Assembly (NCBI GenBank): GCA_949317995.1
Contig: OX439042.1
Location: forward strand, 20,997,174 to 21,061,173
Source of the DNA: Acholoe squamosa
Lineage: Eukaryota > Annelida > Polychaeta > Phyllodocida > Polynoidae
Reading direction: 5' to 3'
Length of the DNA: 64,000 nt
Shown here: piece by piece, positions 41,015 through 53,330 of the stretch
How the letters are laid out: each line of letters opens with the position of its first letter
Numbering within the stretch: the stretch's first letter is position 1
The notes under the pieces: model-generated
Databases searched by the model: none
Told to the model about the DNA's origin: nothing
Seen by the model: only the letters and a program-made list of their open reading frames with translations
Position numbers and translations under genes: made by a program

Positions 41015-41095
41015 GTCCCATATGGGATTCGTACCCATGCACCAGACAGTGCTGGGATCCAGAGTCCCATGTGCTAACCATTACACCATGAGTCC
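41015..41095 (-). tRNA. tRNA-Gln-like sequence with anticodon CTG, probably a pseudogene or SINE head
   Basis: The minus strand has TGGTGTAATGGTTAGCAC (D arm and A box as in tRNA-Gln), an anticodon stem TGGGA/TCCCA with loop CTCTGGA (anticodon CTG) and a T arm ATGGG TACGAAT CCCAT. Two features argue against a working gene: the acceptor strands do not pair well (GGACTCA against ATGGGAC), and an extra 4-bp hairpin (GCAC/GTGC) occupies the variable region. No SINE tail is obvious. Confidence 0.5.
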
Positions 41096-41204
41096 TCAGC
41101 TGATATTGTGGGTGTTAGAACACTTACTGAATGGTGATATGCTACTACTGACTGAGTAATAGATTACAGATAAGGAGGGTAATTTCACTTTGAAGGTTTG
41201 ACCA

Positions 41205-41275
41205 GTCAATGTAGTGTAGTGGTTAAGGCCTGGGACTAGAAATTTAGACCACACAGGTTCAAACCCCTTGTGATT
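41205..41275 (+). tRNA. tRNA-like sequence (A and B boxes), probably SINE-derived
   Basis: TAGTGTAGTGG (41,212-41,222) fits the A box and GGTTCAAACCC (41,256-41,266) fits the B box of RNA polymerase III promoters at tRNA-like spacing. The anticodon arm is poorly formed, so this is likely a retroposed or SINE-derived tRNA relic. Confidence 0.45.
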
Positions 41276-41819
41276 TTGTTTTTATTCTCAGTTAGCCACT
41301 GTTATTTTTGCAACAAATTCTAAAAATAATGTATTAAAATGAACATCCCCTGAATGCCAATAGGATAAAAGGGGCATCAGGGAGGCCTTTTACAACGACC
41401 CCTTTTACCTTGTATGTGTATATTAAAAAGGGTCTCCCTATGCAGTCTTAAACCCATATTCTGTGATTCAAAGTCAGAGTTTTGGAAAAGACTATTCTAT
41501 TTTTCTCATTAGAGAAGGTAGGTTAAAACGTAATGTAATTTTACGTTTTATTATGTATTTGGCATAGATATTCTTGATTAAATCAGCATTCCTCATCACT
41601 TGCTGGGTAAAAGAAAGGTAGATATTCTGGGTGTTACACATGAAACTATGTCTAAACTGTTCTGAGATAGGTAATGCTGAAACCCCAAGAGGTTATTTTT
41701 CCAGAGTTAGTGAAACACTCTAACAAATGGACTTTTTCATCAAGGGCATTTAATAAAAAGAAAAAAAAGAAAGAATTTAATATCAGAAAGATCCTATGAA
41801 ATGAGAGTTTTCATAATAG

Positions 41820-42060
41820 TGTAGGGGCAGTAATTCCCTTACCTGGTGGAGATACTGAGTGGTCCTGCCGCACAAGAGAGCTTGGTACCAGGTAATCACT
41901 GCCCCCTAGTGTGTGTATCATACCAATCCAGGTGTAGTTGGAAGGTAGAGAATGTCAGGCCAGGGGAAGTAGCTCAATGGAAGAGCTTCCGCTTCAAAGT
42001 TAGAGGGTCCCGGGTTCGAGTCCCGGTTTCTCTTTGACATTTTCCACTGACCACTACATT
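41820..42060 (+). repeat. tRNA-derived SINE-like unit, copy A
   Basis: The unit runs GTGTAGGGGCAGTAATTCCC to GACATTTTCCACTGACCAC. A 71-nt tRNA-like part (41,963-42,033) has GCTCAATGGAAGAGC, a B box GGTTCGAGTCC and acceptor GGGGAAG/TTTCTCT (with G-T pairs). Upstream, GGGGCAGTAATT...ACCTGG and CCAGGTAATCACTGCCCC form an inverted repeat. Confidence 0.7.
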
Positions 42061-42323
42061 GGTGGAGAAACCGAGCACCCTAACGCAATCACAGATTGAA
42101 GGTACGGGAACCCCGTATCTTAATGCAATCATTGATTGAGGACTCGGGAACTGGGCCGATATGATACAGATGACACTTCGACCAATCCAGTAATTGTACA
42201 GGTACATCCACTGGGAAGTCAGGAGTGCCCCAACACTGCTTGATAAAGCCTCAATTTCCAGGTAACTGGTTTGAAGGGGAATGCCGGGTGCTAGTGGATG
42301 GTTGTTGAAGCTGATGGGGGGGA
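42061..42323. other. Spacer between tandem SINE-like copies A and B
   Basis: Non-coding. It includes two related CTAACGCAATCACAGATTGA / TTAATGCAATCATTGATTGA segments about 45 bp apart. Confidence 0.5.
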
Positions 42324-42576
42324 GTGTAGGGGCAGTAATTCCCCGTACCTGGTGGAGATACCGAGTGGTCCCGCCGCACAAGAGGGATCTTTAGAGAGCT
42401 CGGTACCAGGTAATCACTGCCCCCTAGTGTGTGTATCATACCGATCCAGGTGTAGTTGGAAGGTAGAGAATGTCAGGCCAGGGGAAGTAGCTCAGGGGTA
42501 GAGCTTCCGCTTCGAAGTTGGAGGGTCCCGGGTTCGAGTCCTGGTTGCTCGATGACATTTTCCACTGACCACTACA
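42324..42576 (+). repeat. tRNA-derived SINE-like unit, copy B
   Basis: About 93-95% identical to copy A over its whole length, 504 bp downstream, with an extra GGATCTTTAGA in the head. The tRNA-like part (42,481-42,551) has a better D arm (GCTCAGGGGTAGAGC) but a weaker acceptor stem. Confidence 0.7.
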
Positions 42577-42974
42577 ATTATATAGACATTAATAAGACAT
42601 ATTCACTGTAATGCCTAATGTCAGGGCAACTTGCTATGATACTCTATGAGGATTGTTCATAAATGGTAAATTGGTGTGTATTTCTATTTTCTCAAGTCAT
42701 AGAACGATCCCTGGGAATCAATATGATCGTACCACTGTTTAAAGGGTAATACATAACTAGTATATCATATGAATACATTGAATTCTACATAAATAGGTGT
42801 CCGAATCTATCTTGCGACCCTTCACAACCCATATCCCAATATATGTTCTAGGTACAAGGAGGACTGAATAATCTTGAGGCAAACTGTTTTAATATACACA
42901 CCACCACTTCCCCCCCCCTCCCTCCTTCACCATTCCCCATACAGCACAAATTTTTGCTGTATGGTGAACCAACT

Positions 42975-42975
<1 letters not shown>

Positions 42976-43046
<71 letters not shown>
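42976..43046. repeat. (TA)n microsatellite, about 70 bp
   Basis: An uninterrupted TA array. ORFs reading Ile-Tyr repeats on both strands are artefacts of it. Confidence 0.95.
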
Positions 43047-43049
<3 letters not shown>

Positions 43050-43242
43050 TCCTATACATATATATTTCTACATTTATTGAAATACTGTCGAGGCAACGCT
43101 GGCACATGTCCCCATTTGAGCAGTAATATGAAAGTAATATGCAGGTGGGAAACAACACGTGCAGGTGTCTTTAATATAGATTCCTAAAATAGTTCTTCTC
43201 GTATAGGCATTTCTGAATATCTTTTTTTTTTCTGATTGATTT

Positions 43243-43506
43243 CTGATTACATGTACGACATGAGTAGGCGTGAGTGTCAGTAACTGTGGCCAAATGCAGT
43301 CTCCATTCTCATCTGAGAGAAGGGGTAATTGAGACATTGAAGAAATTATGTCTTTTTTTAAATGAGACATGTATTACCAGTTGAACAAAGATTAAAGCGT
43401 CACCCCTGATTACATGTACGACATGAGTAGGCGTTAGTGTCAGTAACTGTGGCAGAATGCAGTCTCCATTCTCATCTGAGAGATGGGGTAATTGAGACAT
43501 TGAAGG
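43243..43506 (+). repeat. Direct repeat, two copies of about 100 bp with a 163-bp period
   Basis: 43,243-43,343 and 43,406-43,506 both run CTGATTACATGTACGACATG to GGGGTAATTGAGACATTGAAG with few differences. The spacer (AAATGAGACATGTATTACC...CGTCACCCCTGATT) recurs once more at 45,640-45,695. Confidence 0.8.
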
Positions 43507-44584
43507 AGATGCTCTGAGCTACTGTGAGCTGCTCAAACAGCAGTAACATGATAGTTTTACTTAGATGTGTAACATGACAGAAGGATTACCACAATTTATG
43601 TCACATTCAATACCTTGTATATATGCATAGAACATGAGAACGTTATTTGGGCACAAAGGCATGCACTTTAGTATTAGTATGAAATCCATACAGAATATGA
43701 CATAATGATCCATCTACGTATTTATGACATTTCGTCACTGTCTTCTTTAGTTGGATAACGAGTCAGAACTGTTGTTATAGAAAGGTAACATAAGTAATAA
43801 AGGGATATCGCCATAGAAAGCAGGGCATTTGAGGTGATGCTGCTGGAGGAGTCGGAAGGTGGGTTGTGGGAGGGGAGAACAAACCGATGCCTCAACCCTG
43901 GAAGGAAGAAGGGATAAGTTTGGGTTGCTTAGTGACGGACCAGATGAACGTCTTATGTGATTTAAGGCCGGACGTCAAATGGTCCAGGGTCACCAGCATG
44001 GCTCCAATCCAATCATGTGCAACAAGGCTTTTAGTAAAAAATCACGCACCATTATGAGCATGTAACACAGAGTGAATGAGATGGGCTGATCCAGGGGCAG
44101 TGCCCTTAGGGGACAGGGCTCGCGTGAGCTGCATGGGGAGGACCTGCTCTCGGCGGAAAGGAAGGGGAAGCGTTTTTGACTCTCGGGAGGAAGTAGCGCA
44201 GACGCTACCCCTCCCCATCTCCCCAGTCCAATCGTAGCAAGCCACCGGTGGGTTCTGCAGAAGAAAAAAGTATTGGTAGGTGGAACCTAAAACCTTAGAG
44301 TGACTATTTAAAAAGTTACTCCTATCAGCAAACTCGCAATGGTCTGTAGAGATTTTAAGCGTTTTGTAGGTGTAGGTATTATACAGGGTCCAGTACCCTT
44401 ATTTTAATCCTAAGGCCTCTTACACTCATACCAAAATTGTGCTGAGTATATAGATAGATACTAAGGTGTCGGCCGTACGATAATTCTGCAATCCATGTCT
44501 GAGTGAGGCTACGGGCCTCCCTAGCCCACTTAAAAGGGTCTATATCTCCTCTATCCTATCCCCTCAGGATGTGTGTGGTGCACA
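43507..44584. other. Non-coding interval
   Basis: I see nothing supportable; ORFs of 60-70 codons overlap on both strands. Confidence 0.5.
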
Positions 44585-44700
44585 TATGCGCGGGCACCAA
44601 CACATTCCTCTGTGAAATTGTGTAATGTCGTTCTCGCCATGAATATGACCTTAGATGTCGAAATTGGCGTTAAAAATCTATTACTCACTCACTCACTGAG
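44585..44700 (+). repeat. ACTC-tailed dispersed repeat, copy 2
   Basis: TATGCGCGGGCACCAACACA, TGTGAAATTGTGTAATGTCG, GAATATGACCTTAG, GGCGTTAAAAATC, then ACTC repeats. It is slightly longer upstream than copy 1 and matches copy 3 at 54,594. Confidence 0.7.
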
Positions 44701-46529
44701 TGAGGCAGACGGGGGTAGGCAGAATCCACAGCTAATGTCAACATTATAAAAATCATCACACTCTATGACGATAACAATGGTCATGTTAAGCCAAATAAAC
44801 TTTATCCAAGGAGATGGCATTAAGCCTGGTTCCACCCCTGGTAGTTGCCCAACATAGGCTGGTCGTGCATCAAGGGGTCATACAGGGGTCATGGTTGGCT
44901 GATGAATTTGAATGAAGGTAATTTGACCACCTTGCTGACCACTACCCTGTCTAGTCAGCAGTGGACAAGCAGCAACCCTCCACTGTCTCACTATCTCCCT
45001 GCTCCTGTTCATCTTGCCTTTGTCCCTCAATTCCCCGCTGGACACAGACTCGCCAGCCGCTCCTGAGTGATTTAGCCCCCTGGAGAACGCCACGTCTTCT
45101 GCCAAGGTCATCACTCACCCTCCAAGGTCACCGAGGGGGTCACAGCATAGGTCAAATGGCGATTGAGAAACACCTGCTGGAAAGTGATTCTATTCAATCA
45201 GCTGAATGTAGTGGCATTCATTAGCTACCCCCTTAATTGGCGGAGGTTATGGTGTGGAGATATAAAAGGCAATTCTGACTGGGTAATGAGGCCATAGGTA
45301 AACAGTCCATAAAGGAAGAATTATTGCAAGCCGTGTGCCATGAGCAATAAACACAGATTCCCCCTGGGACCGACATCCAGTTGGCAGGAATTGGAAACCA
45401 TTGCCCTGTCATCAGTGACGTTCTGTCGACACATATTCATCTCCATATAATTACAGATTTAAACGGTGTTTTTTCCTCTCCTGTCAAATGGAAGGTTTTA
45501 TCAGTTTGCCTTCTGGTCATTGCCCGGGAGAACGAAGAAGTGGAATACAATCTAATTGATTAATCAGTCACTCTAAAAGATCAGTGCTTTTGCTTATTTC
45601 ATTCATTACTATAAAACGAGAGACAGAAATTATATTTTTTTTAAATGAGACATGCATTACCAGTTGAACAAAGATTGAAGCGTCACCCCTGATTTGAACA
45701 ATCCTCGTCAGTGTCTTCAGACAAATTTCCAGATTTTTTTTAGGATAGTTCCAAACCTATTCGCTGCCTTAACACAAGTGACGTAAATAACTTCATAAAG
45801 AACCAGTCATTGGCTTACTTCTGTGTTGAAAAGAAACCAACTGGAAACTCTGCAATGAGCAATGACGGGACAACCTTAAGAGCTGCATTTGAGCCAGACA
45901 GCAGGATTTTTGCAAGTTCCTCCCAGACGAGAACGTCCAGACAAGACAGACACCCCGTGTATAAGAAGTGGGCGACTCGTGAGCTGCTCACTCTCCTTCT
46001 GTTGGCGCTGTAGCTGGCAGCTGTCTGGTAGTAAAAACAGAGCATTTCACGCCATGCCGGCTCCAAGAGGGCTCCAGTAAAGCCACAGCTCCAACCACGT
46101 GTTTGTCGTCGGTGACATTTAGGCCTATCAGCCTCCATGAGCGGCTCATAAAGCGAGAGAATTGCTCGTGGTTGTGGCAGGACCTGATGAAGCCGGAAAA
46201 CACTGACTCAGGTGCTCAATAGAGAGAGTCACTCACTCAATAGGAAGTGTGTCAAACTTATCTGGGTATCGCCGAGTAATACATCTATGGCTGAAGCGAA
46301 GCCACAAGAGACCAAGTGAGTCAGTGAGGGAGAATCCTTAATCATAGTTCCTTAAGATCTGACTAAGAATGGTCTGGTATTGGTACTTGTAGTTATTTGT
46401 GGTCTGAGATGAATTTGTCAATATCTTTGAAAGAATAAGGATTCAGCTTCCTTTACATTCCCAGTTTTGTCTATAACATTCCCATGGAAGTATCCCTCCT
46501 TATGCTCAATAAACCATAAACTCTCCCTT
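44701..46529. other. Non-coding or unassigned interval
   Basis: Several overlapping ORFs of 60-107 codons on both strands (for example minus 46,138-45,815) show no recognisable domain. A 55-bp piece of the 43.36-kb spacer recurs at 45,640-45,695. No gene is called. Confidence 0.45.
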
Positions 46530-46877
46530 TTAACATATAACATATAATTCGTTCTGACTTTCTGACCTATCCCCCTTGTAGCAGGGTTCAGTGTTGGTCA
46601 GTAGGACACCAATACATTTACCCACACCATTCTTCTGGCACACAAGGTCACTACATCCCCCAGTTAATTGAGTGCTCACCAACTGGCGTGCTCCAAAACA
46701 TGAGCGCAAATACCAAGCCAGCTCCTCAGCAATCATACTATACATCTGGCAACCCACTAATCCACAGGCACGCCTACACATTGTCATTGCTGATGGATCT
46801 GAAAAAGCTCTTCGTCCAAGGTGATGAACCAGTCTCCTGACCCACCATCCCATGTTGCCTACTCCATCACGTGACAC
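46530..46877 (-). CDS. Possible cysteine-rich exon, weakly WSC-domain-like
   Basis: A 115-codon minus-strand frame has eight Cys in a pattern resembling WSC carbohydrate-binding domains: RRAFSDPSAMTMCRRACG, a Tyr-containing middle, SCFGARQL, then GGCSDLVCQKNGVGKCIG. WSC domains typically read MT-x-C-x3-C ... C-x-CG ... C-x3-C-x6-CGG. An acceptor-like CAG lies at about 46,833 on the minus strand. The second CG of the CFCG motif is altered and the match is by eye only, so this may be a chance ORF or a decayed exon. Confidence 0.22.
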   Translation of the reverse strand: MSRDGVGNMGWWVRRLVHHLGRRAFSDPSAMTMCRRACGLVGCQMYSMIAEELAWYLRSCFGARQLVSTQLTGGCSDLVCQKNGVGKCIGVLLTNTEPCYKGDRSESQNELYVIC

Positions 46878-49268
46878 TAAGTGGCTCCAGCACCCACTGT
46901 ATGGAGTGTTGATTCATTTAGCCGCGGTCCAATAGTTCACCATCAGCCATGAATAAAAAAGAAGCCTGAAACAAGACAATGCCTCCTACCCGACACCCAG
47001 GTAGGTCCATAAGGTCAGCCCTCCCCTCTCTGCCTTCTCCTTATCTTTCGGGGGTATAGAATCTTTGTCAAGATATTGCAGTATGGCAGGCCTAAATGCC
47101 CCCCCCCCCTCCGCTATATTGAGGCTCTTGCAAAATTAATTTGCTGTATTTCTAGATTTGACAAAGCTTTCCCTGTGACATGGCCAATAGCCTTTATCCT
47201 CTATTTTGATGCGATTCTGTTCAATGAATGTATATTTCAATGAAACTTTATCATTTTGGCCAGGTTAAGTTGGGGAATTCAGGCCTGAAATATATGTACG
47301 ATCCTTATCTAATCTTAAAGGAGACACATGACATTATGTGGATTGATAGTTCTGTTTTACCTCACCAACCTGTATCCATCTAAATAACATTTAGGCTGAG
47401 CAAAGGAATGTTAATGTCAGTAAGGATGGTGGTTGATTAAAGGTGGCCGTCTGGGCTGAATGCTGTGCAGGCACCAGACTGGGCTATACTGTCATAAATC
47501 GCCTTCTAAAGGAGGCCATCCTGTGGGCTAACCTTCCTCCTTCCTCTTCTACTACGACCATCTCCTCCCAGAAGAAATATTAGAACGAGACCATGAGGAA
47601 ACCGTACCACTGCCCATTCGCCTATCCCTTGTGCCCATTAGACCAGGGCCACTTTCTATGAAGCATACCCCTCAGGACAGACCTGGCCACTAACCTGGAC
47701 AAAATGTGGGCTCAGGCCGAGCTGCTCGCCAAGTGGCGTCACCCTCTGGTCCTTTGTCTTCATCCCCGCGGCGGCAGACTGGCTTGGAAATCAAGGACTG
47801 GCCGCACCAGCTCCCCAAGGTCATCCAAGCAATACTTAATCATAAGGCAATAGGCCCCCGGAGGAGGGCGCTTTGGTAGCACTGCTGGTATGGGATCCGA
47901 GTATGGGATGTATGGCACCGGAAGAAGCTGCCCTGGATGGCACTGATGTATGTAACTTCAGGACTGGAGTGGCTCTTAAGTGGAAATAATGCAAACTGTC
48001 AATATTAAACTATGTTATGGCCATACGATATTATTACACCGAATTGGTCATTTCGGTGTACCATTGACTTTCACAGAGATAAGATAAAAATAAGATGAGA
48101 AAGTTGGTGTCCTGTCTGGCCACATGATACCTCCTTTTTTCTTCTCTGAATGTAGCAGACAAAAGACAATGTGTGCCGTCAAAAGGTGAAGGTCCCGGTG
48201 TGTTATAATACGTACACAAATTACAGTAGTATTGTTTCACACCATTGCCAATTTACGTCGGCAGTACTGCCATTCACCTTTTTAAAAATATTTTTTTTTG
48301 GTGAAACCTGAGTGAATAATTTAATCGAATGAAATGAAAATCGCATTCGAAATGTTTCTAAGTGTTTTAATGCCATACACAGTAAGGAAATTACGCTGAA
48401 AGGACAGTAATTCTCCGGTACAATTGACTGCTCAGTCAGTCGTCAGTCGTTTCTGAAACCTCCCCAGCCGGGAGGGTGATGTGGGCATGGGCAGTGGGGC
48501 TCTAAACACATGGGTCATAGAAAATAAGAGAGAAATTTCTCAAATTCACAAAATCATTGAAAGATTAGATGGAAAATGAACGGAAAAATCGATAATAAAT
48601 CAGGAGTTTTTAAACCTTAGGATATGTAGAAAAAATACAGCCAATTGAGTAAAAGAAATAACTCATTTATGAATAAAAAGAGATTTGTAAACCAGGGATC
48701 AGAAGTAGGAGGCCTCAATTGGACCCTTATTTTATCTCTTATCCCTGATCTTCTCAAAACTTGTCCCGACTGACCACTGACTGTGCTAGAGCTTCAGCCT
48801 TGTTACTTCGTGTGGTTACTGTTAGTTAAAGTAGAAGTCACTAATTTCGTACCTAGGCAATCACTGTCACTTTAGTATGGTGCCTAAGCATTCATTTTGA
48901 TAACAGTTTCAGCCGAATTCTACATGTGTAATCGTTCTTCTAATGCTGAGTCAGGAGTTATAATCTCTGGATTTCAGTGTAGCTGTCCTTCTGTTCAGAA
49001 TTAGGTTGCACGTTCAGTCTAGTTCAATTCACAATACCTCGATCTAAGCGCCATGATTTTAAACCATAGTGGTCATATTGTGACTGCATGATTTACGATC
49101 AACCCCATTAAGTTTGATCTTTAAAACGATTGAATTGACTATACATTTCAAACATTAGATTAGGAGTTATCCCTGCATAACTGACAGATTGGTGAAATCG
49201 TATTGAAAAGATTCGCCATAAAACTTTTAGTGATTCTCTCTATTTTTATACGATATTTTCAGAGTGTC
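46878..49268. other. Non-coding interval
   Basis: I see no supportable gene or structured element. A small ACACCGAA/TTCGGTGT inverted repeat lies near 48,037-48,060. Confidence 0.5.
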
Positions 49269-52170
49269 GCTAATAGAGGAAATCAAGTTTCAATTTCCTG
49301 AATACACCCACTTGTAAACTTTTTACCTGTCCATGTTCCTGCAGCAGAGCCTTGACAGGAGAGGACAGCTGCTGGCGTTTAACAGGTTTTCACATGATTA
49401 GTGGACTGCATCAAATATCATCATGCCCAAAACCAAAATTTGATGAATTCGCAGTAATAACAAGCACTGTGCTTAAACAGAATACAAGGACATGTTGCCA
49501 ATGTTTTAATCGCAATCAAGCATAGCCTGTGGTAATGGCGGATAAGACAGGTCTCAGAGTTGTCAAGATTGAGAAACTGTTCCTATTCTTCAATAGACTC
49601 AGGTTCAATTATAAAACACCCTGGAACCCCAGGGGACATTCACTCAAACCAAAATGAATGCATTCTATATATTTTTGTATAGAGGTCTCCGCTAATAGAG
49701 GAAATCAAGTTTCAATTTCCTGAATACACCCACTTGTAAACTTTTTACCTGTCAATGTTGCTGCAGCAGAGCCTTGACAGGAGAGGACAGCTGCTGGCGT
49801 TTAACAGTTTTTCACATGATTAGTGGACTGCATCAAATATCATCATGCCCAAAACCAAAATTTGATGAATTCGCAGTAATAACAAGCAAGATGCAGAATG
49901 TTAAGGAAAATTCGCTCTACCACACAAAACTATGTTACACGCAAAACATGATAGCTCTTATGTTTTTTCTTGGTTCATTCCAATTGCATTCTTTTCAAAG
50001 ATTAACTACCACATGCCAAGAATTGGTTCTGCTGGTGATAATCTCAAATAACCGAGTTTGATTATATTAGTTTTATGTACTAAGGGTAAGAATTCATTCC
50101 TCATGAACTTCATATAATTTTATATATTATAATGTAATTTAAATCTTCCTGGGGAGCATGAATTATTAGCAGATCTCCCAAAAAAATGTTGCTCTGAAAG
50201 GAGGATTTCTGTACATCATATGAGTTCAGGATTAGGAGAAAGATTTAATGTTGTGCATTCATATTATTATTTTTTATGCATATGGATATTTAGATATTAG
50301 AAATTCGGCCATGATTAGCCCCTGTCCAGTTTAATTCATCGTCCGAATATCTCACGACTCAACTGAGCCAAACTTAAGGGTCACTATTTACACTTGTACA
50401 ACTTCGGAAGGTTTACTGATGTAAGATATATGCTTCTTTGCCCAAGGCTGGTAATCAATTTTCCGCGACATGCATGTCCCATAGTATTGTAAAAGGTTGC
50501 ATAGTTGGTTTCTTGGTTCATTCCAATTGCATTCTTGGTTCATTCCAATTGCATTCTTTTCAAAGATTAACTACCACATGCCAAGAATTGGTTCTGCTGG
50601 TGATAATCTCAAATAACCGAGTTTGATTATATTAGTTTTATGTACTAAGGGTAGGAATTCATTCCTCATGAACTTCATATAATTTTATATATTATAACGT
50701 AATTTAAATCTTCCTGGGGAGCATGAATTATTAGCAGATCTCCCAAAAAAAATGTTGCTCTGAAAGGAGGATTTCTGTACATCATATGAGTTCAGGATTA
50801 GGAGAAAGATTTAATGTTGTGCATTCATATTATTATTTTTTATGCATATGGATATTTAGATATTAGAAATTCGGCCATGATTAGCCCCTGTCCAGTTTAA
50901 TTCATCGTCCGAATATCTCACGACTCAACTGAGCCAAACTTAAGGGTCACTATTTACACTTGTACAACTTCGGAAGGTTTACGGATGTAAGATATATGCT
51001 TCTTTGCCCAAGGCTGGTAATCAATTTTCCGCGACATGCATGTCCCATAGTATTGTAAAAGGTTGCATATTGTAAAAATGTATATACATTTGTATATAAT
51101 AGCTTAGTTTGAGCATTAAATCTATGCCTCCCCCCTCAACAGAGAGGGGAAAAAAGCCGTACATACCATGGTAAAATATCATATTCTAGCCAGGTTGCGG
51201 ATGGTGCACCATTGAATAATAGCCTAGAATAATAGATTGCAGGCCATGTGTTCCCCAGCAGATCCCTGCATCATACTCTCATTAGTCAAAGAGTGTGTCG
51301 ACATGGGAGGTTAGGGACTGAGGAGTAATGGCCTACAGGTCTGAAGTGGGTTCAAGGGGTTTAAGGTTGAGGCTACAAGTTAGGGTGCATCTGAGGTAAA
51401 ACTATGATCAATGTCATTTTGTATTCTGATTTATCCTTGTTTTCCTTTCACTCTGAAATGAGATGGCCTTCCCAATCATGATACTGTTCCAAAGGAATTT
51501 TAGTATTGTTAGTTATCCATCATTAGGTATTGGATACAACGCTTCATGTGATGGAAATGAAGGGAAATTGGACTTTGTATCTTGTCAATATCTTTGCTAT
51601 CGAATGCCCATATTTCATGTTAGTGACAAACATGAAAGCACTGTTAAAAAAAGGCAAATTGTGTGAGTAATACTCTTTTTGGCATCTTTTGAATATATTA
51701 TATAATTAAAGGTAAATACTGGGAACTCCAGTACTTATCGTTGTATATCATTTAGAACTATCATTGAGCTCTGCTAGTAAATAAACTTTCTCATGGACAC
51801 ATCTAACCACATTTTAAACCAGTCAGTGATGGGGGTTAAATATTTAGCAAGAATTAGTGATGGTGTGGTTGTGCTGTTGCAGTCAATGCAGTTTTAGTCT
51901 AGAAATAAAAGCTTAGATCACAGATGTAGATTGCTGCACAAGAACTCTGTGCTTAAACCGAATACAAGGACATGTTGCCAATGTTTTAATCGCAATCAAG
52001 CATAGCCTGTGGTAATGGCGGATAAGACAGGACTCAGAGTTGTCAACATTGAGAAACTGTTCCTATTCTTCAATAGACTCAGGTTCAATTATAAAACACC
52101 CTGGAACCCCAGGGGACATTCACTCAAACCAAAATGAATGCATTCTATATATTTTTGTATAGAGGTCTCC
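49269..52170 (+). repeat. 2.48-kb tandem duplication in which the first copy has an internal deletion
   Basis: Segment A (49,269-49,466) recurs at 49,691-49,888 and segment B (49,467-49,690) recurs at 51,947-52,170; lengths match exactly (198 and 224 bp) with about 97-98% identity. In the first copy A and B are adjacent; in the second they flank 2,058 bp. The simplest reading is a tandem duplication of a 2,480-bp unit followed by deletion of 2,058 bp from the first copy. All of it is non-coding. Confidence 0.85.
49968..51069 (+). repeat. Tandem duplication of about 537 bp inside the larger unit
   Basis: 49,968-50,503 and 50,532-51,069 are about 99% identical, both starting TTCTTGGTTCATTCCAATTG and ending GTAAAAGGTTGCATA. 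The junction contains an extra 22-bp copy of the start. Differences are confined to a few bases and one A-run length. Confidence 0.88.
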
Positions 52171-52989
52171 TCTAATGCCCCAGGACCACTTTTCTCTCTA
52201 CTCCATTAGGTGTTGTGCGCTTCAAGCGGTATTTGGCCAACAGCTCTTCTCCCCTCAATCACTCCACCCCTTTTGTTTGCTACTTTTCGGGATGGATGCG
52301 CATTTGTCGTATGTGAATAATTAAGTTGTTCACATTACACCTTAAATGCGCCACTCCAGTACCCCCCTCCCCACTCCCCTGGTGTGAAGTGTTGTATTAC
52401 GCAACGCCTTCAAACTACAAATAAAGCAATTGCTGGCCTCAGGCCCCAGCGGAAGTTGAATTCCTTTAGAGGCTCTTTTGTAATTATTTATTCATTAATT
52501 TGTGTTAATTTGTGAATGCCTCAATTAGTGGTGGCAGCGCACAAGACAATAAAAGCCCTTTTCAACCAAGCGACATTAGTTAGTTTGCACCTGCAGGGCT
52601 TTTCTCTATAGATGTTAGATTTAGTGCAGATGTTCTCACCTCCATGTGTCGTCATAGAGAGCTCTATAGAATTAAATACCTTTGAAAAAAAGCTTAGTAG
52701 TACAGTTTAAATGTGTGTGTCTAGATCACTAGATTAACAGTTTCGACACTAGAATAAAAATCCCTTTTGTCAGGTGAGTAAGAGATGCTTAACAATTAAA
52801 CCCCATGTTTGATCAAATCCTATGGTTGAAAAGCCTTTAACACCGCCTGTTTGTGAATCCCCTCTTTGAAACCCCACATCCTGCTCAAAGTTAAGGAAAT
52901 TACCTTGAGAAGCTTGCCTACGCATCATCTCACAAAAGGCGTCAGAATAAATGATGGTTAAGGATGAGTAGGGACTGTCATGTAGAGGC
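52171..52989. other. Non-coding interval
   Basis: Nothing supportable was seen. Confidence 0.5.
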
Positions 52990-53330
52990 TAAAGGCTGGC
53001 ACAAACAAACAAACTGGACTCAGACCCGACGCAGACTGGATGCAGATCAGATTTTTGTGAGATTAGGGTGGTAGTCTGTGCCCAGTCTGCACCCCCCTAC
53101 TTTTCAGTCTGACCAAAGTCTGTGTAGGACCAAGCCTGTTATATCCTTATTAGCAGGCTGTCTGTCCGTGACAGTCTGAAAGTATCTAACATTGTTGCAG
53201 ATTTCCTCCAGACGCAGACAGGATGCAAAATCCGTGTCCAGTATGCGTCTGTGACTGCCGCAAATACCACAGATGGGACTAGATTCGCGTCCAGTCCGCG
53301 TCCGATCCGATCTGTTTGTGCCGGGGTTTA
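52990..53330. mobile_element. 341-bp foldback element with GGCACAAACA ends
   Basis: The left end TAAAGGCTGGCACAAACA pairs with the complement of the right end TGTTTGTGCCGGGGTTTA. Inner arms share GACGCAGACTGGATGC/GCGTCCAGTCCGCGTCC-type segments, so the whole unit can fold on itself. The flanking TA may be the target duplication. No coding capacity. Confidence 0.65.

Noticed and set aside
41963-42551. Two functional tRNA genes
   Set aside because: Acceptor stems rely on G-T pairs or mismatch, the anticodon stem is weak, and the sequences are embedded in a repeated 245-bp unit, so they are SINE-like rather than tRNA genes.
42874-43187. Ile-Tyr-repeat ORFs on both strands
   Set aside because: Translation of the (TA)n array, not a gene.
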